From: Platynereis dumerilii
Taxonomy: Eukaryota > Annelida > Polychaeta > Phyllodocida > Nereididae
Assembly (NCBI GenBank): GCA_026936325.1
Contig: JAPTHN010000004.1
Span: forward strand, 14,268,439 to 14,332,438
Direction: 5' to 3'
Length of the DNA stretch: 64,000 nt
The first letter of the stretch is position 1; each line of letters opens with the position of its first letter. The position numbers were made by a program, and so were the translations under genes. The notes under the pieces were generated by a model. The model worked only from the letters and a program-made list of their open reading frames with translations. It was not told the DNA's origin and searched no databases. Of this stretch, positions 55,496 to 64,000 are shown piece after piece.

Positions 55496-55712
55496 ATGGA
55501 TGGATGATTGGGGCTTTAAGTCCTGTATTTATGCACTGGGTTAGACCAGCACTGGGTAGGCTAATTAAGACAGGAGGAGGACACGGCAATGAGGCAAAGG
55601 ATGCTTGAAGCAGCCATCCAACATAGGCCCAGGTCACCCGGCAGGAGCTGTATTCGAACCCTGGACCCAGCGATTGGCAGCCCAGCATGCTACCACTAGA
55701 CCAACCCTCCCC
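55496..55712 (-). mobile_element. SINE, tRNA-derived, ATCC tail
   Basis: Same family, minus strand; A-box TTGGTCTAGTGGTAGCATGC and the tail at the left. Confidence 0.88.
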
Positions 55713-56180
55713 GAATGTGAACTTGACAATATTTTACTAAATGCATTGACTCAGATAACTCTGATAAGAAGAATAATCATCCAAGGATGAAATGCATTTT
55801 AATTTATTTCTTAAAATTTCTAGTGACTCGATACTTTGCCTAATCATCCACAAACAGAATAAAAGATAAGTTGGTCAAAATATCATGTAAGAATCAAGTA
55901 TAAGGGTTATATATATTTAAATTTTTTTTCTAGTGTGAAATTAGGATTTCCATTCAATTAACTGATAACTAAATTCAACGATATTTGGAGAGAAAAGATT
56001 TTTTCATATGTACAATGTAGCAAGAAGTGGATTAAGAATACTAATTACACTGTATTCTTGAATGAAAACCTGGAAAATGAAGAAAGAAACTTTTCTACCA
56101 ATGTGGACAACTGAAAAAGAAAGGGAAAATTCTACTAAACTTGATCAGCTACCTGAGGATATATGTGCATGTCAAAGAAA
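55713..56180. other. No feature seen
   Basis: AT-rich, no motif. Confidence 0.35.
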
Positions 56181-56184
56181 GTGA

Positions 56185-56567
56185 TGCTAAAAAGCGTCTC
56201 CGTCTCCGACTCCAAGTCCTTCTAAAGGTCTCCTGATTTACGACTCCGACTCCGCTTATCGGCATTTTTGCACACAAATATTGCATGGTAATGGTTTACG
56301 GGGAGAAAAGTAGTTCTACAAAGTTTTCTTTGGTTTTTGAACATGAATGCTTCTTTAAGAAATTTTGTATAAAATTTGTGAAGCATCTTAAATTTTTGTG
56401 ACTGTGTTTTTGTAAATTATATTAATTTTTTGTAGGAGTCAGGAGTCACCAATTTAATTTTCGACTCCCACTCCGACTCCACTTTAAAGTCAAAGTTCGA
56501 CTCCGACTCCACCCAAAAACCTCCAATCCCACGGCTCCGACTCCCGACTCAGACTCCAAAGCCCTGG
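56185..56567. mobile_element. hAT-like MITE with CTCCGACTCC repeats
   Basis: Right end GACTCCAAAGCCCTG is the known GGAGTCGGAGTC-type hAT terminus (CAGGGCTTTGGAGTC on the other strand). The left part has the same words at 56196-56260. No clear TSD, so the left end may be damaged. Confidence 0.55.
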
Positions 56568-56628
56568 TTGCTGCCCGGCTGCATGTTTCTGGCACACCGA
56601 CGCTGCAAAAGGGCCACTAATAATCTGG

Positions 56629-56833
56629 CGGTAGCGTGCCTGGGCACTGCCTGGCTGCCAATCGCTGGGTCCAGGGTTCAAATCCAGCTCTTGCCGGGTC
56701 ACCTGGGCCTATATGTTGGATGGCTGTTTCAATCGTCCTTCACCTCATTGCCGTGTCCTCCTCCTGTCCTAATTAGGTACCAAATGCAAAAATACAGGAC
56801 GTAAAGCCCAAATTATCCATCCATCGTCCATCC
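56629..56833 (+). mobile_element. SINE, tRNA-derived, 5'-damaged
   Basis: The head starts within the A-box; B-box is GGTTCAAATCC. Body and ATCC tail as in the family. Confidence 0.8.
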
Positions 56834-56939
56834 ACGTTGTGTTAAAATCCTTGCCATGAGAAGGTAGCATAGCCTAATAAGTCTTACAGTGTGAGGCACA
56901 ACTTACCCCACTCTCCCCTAATGTTGCGCTATTTGCCAG

Positions 56940-57035
56940 AATCACTGTGTCCTCCTGGCCAGTTTTATCATGCAATATCAAGTGCATAAATAGAGGACAC
57001 AAAGTCCCTGTCACCATCCCATCCATTCAAAAATG
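56940..57035 (+). mobile_element. SINE 3' fragment
   Basis: GTGTCCTCCTG ... AAGTGCATAAATAGAGGAC ... CATCCCATCC resembles the 3' half of the same SINE. Confidence 0.5.
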
Positions 57036-57596
57036 GTTAAATTAAACTAAAGCAATAATATACAGAAAAATAAATCTTCACTTTATAATTGAAAACGTCT
57101 TAGTATGTTGCTCATTTCTGGTGAGGATTTATGTTTATATCATCTTAGTTCCTTGAAAAAGACTTGAATGAGGATGACAATTGAATTAAACTCTCTATTT
57201 TGATGAGTTGATATTTTCTACCATTTATTTACTCATTAACAAGTCCCTTTTTTTTAATTAGGCTTTTATTTGGCATTTATTTATTTTATTGCCCACCTGT
57301 TAAAGTTACACTTCTCAACCCGGAATTTACCTTAAAACTTTTGTAGGAGGAATTTAAACAACCCTACCCCCCTCTACTTATACAGTGACTAGTCACCCTG
57401 TGACGTCAGGGCCTTAAGACCCCCAAACAATAAAAGACAACAGCCAACAGTACTGGGGGACATCTCATACCAGCACAGCACAAATCATTACACATACACA
57501 TACCAAAATAGGATGTGTTTTTAAAATGGACATGTTACTTCAAAATTTGCATAAACACATTATTTAGCCCGTTCACATGGCACGATTCTTGCAGCA

Positions 57597-57677
57597 TATA
57601 TAAATAGCTTGTACTCAAGAGTTGCCAGTCTATTGAAATCACCCACTAGGAAGGCACACTTTTATTTAACTGTGCAG
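57597..57677 (+). promoter_or_regulatory. Candidate core promoter and 5' UTR exon
   Basis: TATA box TATATAAATAG at 57597-57607. The expected start is near 57628, and a donor CAG|GTATAG follows at 57677/57678. It could be the first exon of the gene whose signal-peptide exon is at 60527, 2.85 kb downstream. The link is inferred from order and strand only. Confidence 0.3.
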
Positions 57678-57699
57678 GTATAGCAGTCCCACACACAAC

Positions 57700-59470
57700 A
57701 TATAAAGGTAGGTCATGTTTTATGTATACACACAAAATATATATGTTGGATGCCAGTAAACATGTACCTATATATGTGTGTAAAATAAGTATTACATGTA
57801 AAATATGTAACATAATATGAAAAGTAATATTCTGAACAGTTATTTTTATATTAGTAAGTTTTCACTGTATACTGATATATGTAAACATTGAAAATTGATA
57901 CTTATTATAATCTTAATTGCATAATAATAGCAGGAAATCAAGTGTCTGTATTTAATATATATATGTAATATAATATAAAAATTATATTTTTGTCATATCT
58001 TGACAGTTATTATATATATATTTGTGAGTTGTCACTGTATGCTAATGTGCATGTGTATACATAGGAAATTGTTACTCATAATGCTTATGTGTATTAGTAT
58101 ATGTTTACAATGTTACTAATTATAATCCTATGACCTATCTGTTGCATAATAATAGCAGCTAATTATTTGGATCATGTGGGCACCTTGTTTTGATCATTTC
58201 TCAACACACCAGCTATGTGTAGCCTTGGGTGAATTATGTTCACATTGGAGTTTCAAAAAATCATGGCATATCACTATAATTACATGTAGGCCTATGTACA
58301 GGCCATACTTGTACAAAAATACTTTGAAATCGTAAGTAAAAATCTGAAGCACAGTATGACATTGGGGAAAAAGTGAATGAAAGAAATTATTACAAAAATA
58401 AATGACATTTCAATAATTCAATTCAAAAGATAATTTATCATTTTATATTCAACTTAACGAATTGACTTAGGATGTTTTCAGATAATTACAAATTTGCTAT
58501 TGATAGTTCAAAGCTAATTGTATTTCAATGCTAATTGACAATGATGAATTTCTTATGTAACAACATTCATAAACAAATGTTTTTGTTTTTGTTTTTTTTT
58601 GTTTAAAAAAAACACACATAAATAATAAATATCCCTGTTAATCATAATCATTTATGAATATGCATCATTAGTCTTTCAAAATTATCTGACATTGAGCTGC
58701 ACTGAAATTCTGAAGTGAATTTCAAACCTTTCCTGTTATTCATTTGCTGAATTTGTCCTTAAAAATCATTTCACTTCTTGATATATATAGAAAAATAATA
58801 TTTAATCAAACTTCAAGGCCATTTTTCAATAAATGCAATATTTTAGACATTTTCTTAGTTTTGTTAGCTTTTTAAAATACGTACATGTAACCCTGCAAAT
58901 AAGTAGTTTATGTTAATGCCAATGAGCAGTTTACTGGAATTGGCGCTATATAAGCACTTAATATTATTAATGCCCAAGTAGCTCCAAATTATGCTATAAG
59001 CAGGTACATATATATATGTAACCTATATTATTATTGTATCTTTTAACACCAGTATGATTTAATTGGCATAAGTTTATAATGTCCATATCGTGCACATTTT
59101 CTATACTAATTCAATCAATTGCCTACTCTGTCGCAGTCTGTCCCATATTTAAAACTCTAAGTTATCCAATGGTACTCCAAAATTCAAAGCATTTTAAGAA
59201 ATTCAATGCTTTTATAAGAAATTTGATACTTTCTGTGTCAAGGAAAGTTATTGAATGAAGGACCTGCCAAGATTTCTTTCTTAAATTTCAAAATGTCACT
59301 GATTTCATGGATTTCCAGCATATTATGCCCATTGAAGCAGCCTTAGTGAAGTTTCTTCTTGAAGTGTCAAATATTTCTTTAGACCCAAAGGCCATGGCCC
59401 AAGCAATGTATACACACCCTTAATCAATATTCACCCGATCGCAACCCACACATTTAATGTTCAACATTTA
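57700..59470. other. AT-rich stretch, no gene seen
   Basis: Many ATATAT and TACATGTA words. A short TTGGCGCTATATAAGCACTT at about 58938 resembles the 3' tails of some LINE/SINE families. Confidence 0.4.
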
Positions 59471-59473
59471 TTC

Positions 59474-59678
59474 GGGGGGAGGGTTGGTCTAGTGGTAGCC
59501 TGCTGGACTGCCAGTCGCTGGGTCCAGGGTTCGAATCCAGCTCTTGCCGGGTCACCTGGGCCTATGTTGGAAGGCTGTTTCAATCATCCTTCACCTCATT
59601 GCCATGTCCTCCTCCTGTCCTATTTAGCCTACCAAGTGCATAAATACAGGACGTAAAGCCCCACCCATCCATCCATCA
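59474..59678 (+). mobile_element. SINE, tRNA-derived, ATCC tail
   Basis: The best-preserved head: GGGTTGGTCTAGTGGTAGCC (A-box) and GGGTTCGAATCC (B-box); tail ATCCATCCATC. Confidence 0.9.
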
Positions 59679-59749
59679 ATCAACATTTCTTCAGGATAGT
59701 GTTTAAAGCCTGTTAACTTGATATGCACAAAATTAGTGTTGCTTCACAC

Positions 59750-60170
59750 AGATTTTGGCACTCTGTGAGTCATAATAGCCAATGAAGCGTCATCTTCTCT
59801 ACATCCAACATGTAACACATTATAGTCATGATCAAGAGAAGGCCATTTGATTTGTCAAAACTGATTATAGAGACCGTCGGGTTTAAAATGGTGGGAGACA
59901 GAGCTACCCACACAGGGATATACTTAGAAGCAATTTTTTTGTGTGTGCAACAAAAAGTGGGACCGTTTATGTGACGTCATTACAACAATGGTGATGACAG
60001 AAAGCAGTTGCTGGCCATCTGACCTCACAAAAAGCCCCATCAAACATATTGAAATAAGCTGTCAACTTGTCATTGAGTTACTAATGACCTCATTGATATT
60101 CAGATGGTGACTTGTTTTAACTGCACTAGAACTATATGATATGACCTCACAAATTGCTTCAGATTCAAAG
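59750..60170. other. MITE remnant and unrecognised sequence
   Basis: 59750-59880 resembles the inside of the 25416/44511 MITE (CCAATGAAGCGTCATCTTCT). The rest shows no feature. Confidence 0.4.
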
Positions 60171-60263
60171 GGAATAACATGGCAGGGATAGGCAAAATGA
60201 CCTCACAAAGGACATTTCAGTCCTATTCTGTAAGCACTTTTAAAACATTCATCCACTGTAATG

Positions 60264-60459
60264 CAGTGGCGTCCCTATGGGGGGGCACGGGGGGGAACGT
60301 GCCCCCCCCCCCATATTGGACCTGTGCCCCCCCAGGTGCCCCCCCATATGAAATTTCCAACTCTGGCTGAAATATACAATTAGTATAGTGGGTGCCCCCC
60401 CAGAGAATCGCGTGCCCCCCCAGGTGCCCCCCATTCGAGACCGCCCAGTTGCGCCACTG
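60264..60459. mobile_element. hAT-type MITE with perfect 8-bp TSD
   Basis: Ends CAGTGGCGTCCC and AGTTGCGCCACTG. TSD CTGTAATG exact at 60256-60263 and 60460-60467. Interior is runs of G and C with GTGCCCCCCCAGGTGCCC. Length 196 bp. Confidence 0.9.
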
Positions 60460-60526
60460 CTGTAATGTCACTAATGTGGCATATGCAATTTGTCACCATG
60501 AAATAATAATTTCTGCTTTATTTCAG

Positions 60527-60633
60527 GGGAGCAGGACACATGCTGTGAAACGAATATCAAGTGAATTAAATACCAAAAATGACACCTGTGCTCACCTGGG
60601 CATTACTTTTAGCTGCTATTATTGTCACCATAG
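60527..60633 (+). CDS. Signal-peptide exon of an unidentified secreted or membrane protein
   Basis: Acceptor TTTATTTCAG precedes 60527; ATG 60579 opens MTPVLTWALLLAAIIVTIG, a textbook signal peptide (short n-region, LLLAAIIV core). The exon closes at 60633 in phase 1 with a perfect donor GTAAGT. The 52 bases before the ATG are 5' UTR. Phase 1 after the signal peptide is common in secreted modular proteins and is also the phase of intron 1 in the lectin genes, but the peptide does not resemble theirs. No following exon could be identified before the window end, so the product is unknown. Confidence 0.5.
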
Positions 60634-60764
60634 GTAAGTGTTCTCTATTTCTTCTTTCTTTTTGGCTTTGTTAACTTTGTGCTTTTACCTTATGGCATAT
60701 ACCTAAGGGGGTAGTTTGTGAGATTGTTATAACAATAGTTCCTTAGTTGATGTTTCAATTGCTA

Positions 60765-60956
60765 GGGGACGGGGGAGTGTTGGTCTGGTAGTAGCATGCT
60801 AGGTTGCCAATCGCTGGGTCCAGGGTTCGAATCCAGCTCTTGCAGGGTCACCCGGGCCTATGTTGGATGGCTGTTTCAATCATCCTTCACCTCATTGCTG
60901 TGTCCTCCTCCTGTCCTAATTAGCCTATCAAATGCATAAATACAGGACATGAAGCC
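60765..60956 (+). mobile_element. SINE, tRNA-derived, tail lost
   Basis: TTGGTCTGGTAGTAGCATGC, GGGTTCGAATCC and the usual body; ends before the ATCC tail. Confidence 0.85.
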
Positions 60957-61525
60957 TTTTATTAATAGAGCCTCAATTGTCTTGAATATCGAAATTAAAT
61001 ATAAGCGAATATTTAGCACCTGGGCCTGAAACAAAAATCACTCTAAAATGTCCCTAATTTACTGCTAACAAGGAAATAAATGTAGTTTCTTCGACTGTTG
61101 ACTAGTTAATACATTCCAAATAGGCCAACGATGCACTGAGTATGGGGAGTTACAGTCTATGACATTACTATAGAAAGAATAAACCCCCTCCCCGAGGCTC
61201 GAGGATACAAATGGAGCAACCATTTAATTTCCAGGGACTTGGAGTTTCCCTCGTTAAAAAATTATTCATTTCACGGTGAGAGTGGCAGTATTTATCTATT
61301 GCAAGCGAGCCAAGTCCCTGGATAGTGGATATCCATTCCCAAACCAAGGAACTATCTTATTCAGAAACACCATTGGCAGAAATTATTAATTTTTTCACCA
61401 AAACTGAGCACGACATTTTTTTTATTTTAAAAATCATCCCCCCCCCCTCCGACATTAAATCTTCTCCCCTTACCTCTTAATTTTGAAATTACGCAAGACT
61501 GAAAAATATTTCAAGTTATCCTGAG
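60957..61525. other. No gene seen
   Basis: Would lie in the intron after the signal-peptide exon. CTTGGAGTTT with its flanks at 61230-61260 is weakly repeated at 63220-63250. Confidence 0.35.
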
Positions 61526-61527
61526 TA

Positions 61528-62619
61528 CACTGCGTTCCCAATTATTATGCAACTATGCTTTTTTACATTATCTCAAAAAGAAATAACACTAATTGAATAT
61601 TCTTTCCACATAATGATAAGTGTACCATGGAGCTAATATCCTGCCAATTTTGTCCAATTCCGTTGACTCAGTTGGGAGTTATGCTATATAATGATGTTTT
61701 GAGGTGTTCCCAATTATTATGCAAATTCTTGGAAAGCATCCATGGCCACTCAAAATGACCTAAACTAATCTGAAGATGCCATCAACATATACCCCATAAC
61801 ACAAAAGAAAAAGTATAACCATCATTTCAAACATAGATGCATTCATAGCCAAGAAATTCATGTTATTCGCCTGCATTGAAATAGCATTGAAATTACAGTT
61901 TTATTGCAATAAAAGCCTCTGTTAGCCAGAAAAAAATGAAAAATCATTACCTAAGTCATTTTTCACTTTCCTTAGGTTTAGAACTCTCCTGTAAACCAAT
62001 GGCAATTAAGTTGCACCACTGTATTTGAGAAATATCTTGAAATGAATTGAACGCATCCAACTGCCAATGCTATTCCACTGGGAAACAGAAGTGTGAGTTT
62101 TTGATTTGGTGTCATATTTTGCAGAGATACCAGATTTGGTGTTTTATCGCACAGTATGACCGTGGTGTGCTATAGATATATTCTAAGCTGGAATTTTATT
62201 GATATTAAAATTTTTACGAGCATGGGAGGCTTCTTTATTGAGAAAAAAGCCAATTTCAATGGTTTTTCAATGCAGATGTATTATATTGATTTCTTGGTCA
62301 TGGAGGCATCCACGTTTGAAATGATGGTTCCATTTTTTATTTAGTGTTATGAGGTATATTCTAATGTCAATTCATAATAAACTTTGTTGATTTTGGGTGG
62401 CAATGGATGCTTTTCCAAGAATTTGCATAATAATTGGGAACACCTCACAACATCATTATATGGCATAACTCCCAACTGAGTCAATGGAATTTGACAAAAT
62501 TGGCAGGATATTAGCTCCATTATACACTTAAAATTATGTGAAAAGAATATCCAAATAGTGTTATTTCGTTTTGAGATAATGCAGAAAAGCACAGTTGCAT
62601 AATAATTGGGAACGCGGTG
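61528..62619. mobile_element. Foldback Tc1/mariner-like element, TA target
   Basis: Ends CACTGCGTTCCCAATTATTA and TAATAATTGGGAACGCGGTG with TA on both sides (61526-61527, 62620-62621). The arms match for about 400 bases (61528-61930 against 62216-62619) around a 285-bp loop. A shorter copy of the terminal word recurs inside each arm (GTTCCCAATTATTATGCAAA at ~61708 and its complement at ~62424). No transposase. Confidence 0.85.
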
Positions 62620-62621
62620 TA

Positions 62622-63360
62622 GATTATTCTCTAATGATAGATATACACTTCCACTCTTTTTAATAAACTCTGATCACTCAACTGGCAATTAATTAAATGC
62701 ACATTTCTTGGAAAAACTTTCCAAAGGGACAAATATACACTGCTTTAGAAATAGCTTGAAGATACAAAACAAGAAATAAGGCCTCTTAGAATAATAAAAT
62801 ACAGAATTTAGGTTTAAAAATTGTGCACTTGTAAGGTTTATGACTGCTATAATATTACCTTATACTTTAAAAATATATTTTTAAGAATAGAGACTGCAGC
62901 CTGCATGCTTGAGGTGGCCTACCTGACATATGCCTGTGTTATTTTCATGTTGATGCAAAAATTGTCATGTCAATGGCACATAAAATCCATATACACTTAC
63001 TAGCTTTACAAGGAAATTCAATGCTTTACTTATGTTATAATGGCACTATTCTAACTGCATGTAAAAAAGGAATAGTTGCCTCAACTCTCTATCAAAATTA
63101 AAATTTAGGATATAGACCAAGTTAAAGTTATAGCTCTTTACCTCCTGTATTTTCACAACGATAAGGCTCGTAGGAAAGTTAGGGCCATGGTAACGGGGCG
63201 ATCATTAAATATAGGGGGGCTTGGAGTTTTGCTCAACAAAAGTTATTGATTTTGCGGGTTCAGGGACAGTAACTATTTATTTCCAGCTAGCGGCATCCTC
63301 AAATATTTATCTACTTAAATAAAACTGTAGTGGCGAATTTAAGGCCAGTGGCACATTCAG
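62622..63360. other. No gene seen
   Basis: AT-rich, no motif. Confidence 0.35.
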
Positions 63361-63990
63361 CATCTGCAATCCCACCTCCTACCCAATCAAAATCCCCAAT
63401 TTTGACATCACATCTGCCCCTGCTTCCCCTGCCTTTCCACTCCTCTGTTGTCCACAACTTCCAACAACCCTGGCAATCCTCACCCCATCAACTACACAGA
63501 TTTCATCTTTTCTCATACATGCCCTTCTGATGAACTCACTTCCAAATACCTCCCTGATTCCCACTTGCCTTCGATTCAAAGCTACTCATCAAATATCCAT
63601 TCACGGCAATTCCTGAATTCTCTCCATACTTTTCTTGATACTCAACTTTTCTACAAGAGGTCGCTACAGCATACACCCCTGCCACCTTCTGGTGTCTTTT
63701 GTCTGCACAGCCATAGCGTCATTCCCGGGCATCATTCAGGTGCATAGATATCTCAAGACTCTTACCAATAGCCAAAAACACTTACCAAGGCTTTTCAAGT
63801 CCCAATGCTAACAATAGCAATCAAACATCTGATGCATTCAGACTGTTTTGCCTTTCTTTATACACCTTCACAAGGTGAGATGACCTGTCAAACCTTCTGG
63901 GAAAGTTGACACTGACACCTAAAGTGCAACAAGAGCAGGTATACTGCTTCCATATCCCCCATGCCCTACACATCTACCTATACCCACCAG
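63361..63990. other. G-poor, C-rich strand-biased stretch
   Basis: The plus strand is rich in C and poor in G for about 600 bases, with several overlapping open frames (for example 63448-63747). No motif; possibly a fragment of a coding repeat, but not called. Confidence 0.3.
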
Positions 63991-64000
63991 AATTCCAATT

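Noticed and set aside
59474-59540. tRNA-gene-like box A and box B sequence
   Set aside because: Same head occurs in at least seven copies with a common body and ATCC tail; these are SINEs, not tRNA genes.

Overview
The window is AT-rich, intron-bearing animal DNA packed with LTR, LINE, SINE, hAT, Tc1-like, Harbinger-like and foldback elements. Small secreted C-type-lectin-like genes and tRNA-headed SINEs with an ATCC tail suggest a marine invertebrate, perhaps a non-vertebrate deuterostome such as an echinoderm or hemichordate. The species cannot be fixed from the sequence.

The host content is a mirror-image cluster of four paralogous three-exon genes, called A, B, C and D here. Each full copy has exon 1 (signal peptide plus a Cys-rich N-terminal domain), exon 2 of 201 nt and exon 3 of 176 nt (together one C-type-lectin-like domain). 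A (exon 1 at 5070-5430) and B (22192-26354) lie on the minus strand; C (41804-48073) and D (49335-52795) lie on the plus strand. B and C look intact at 246 aa each. D has TGA in place of a conserved Cys codon. Only exon 1 of A is in the window. A mirrors D and B mirrors C. The inner arms run about 21330-32805 and 36034-48905, with a 3.2 kb spacer that holds a CpG-rich promoter-like stretch and a 5' splice site. A different gene seems to start at the right: a TATA box near 57597 and a signal-peptide exon at 60527-60633.

Layout: 1-3888 BEL/Pao element with identical LTRs, lying on the exon 2 side of A exon 1; 3889-5805 intron, exon 1 and promoter of A; 5806-21330 a 15.5 kb repeat block missing from the C-D side (a ~355-bp X-box repeat in two inverted blocks, a CR1/L2-like LINE between them, and a 4.1 kb array of 37-bp repeats); 21330-32805 left arm with gene B; 32806-36033 spacer; 36034-48905 right arm with gene C; 48906-53300 gene D; 53300-64000 SINEs, foldback elements and the possible new gene. 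Because the arms are paralogous, many elements can be dated: those in both arms came before the inverted duplication, and those facing an empty site in the other arm came after it.
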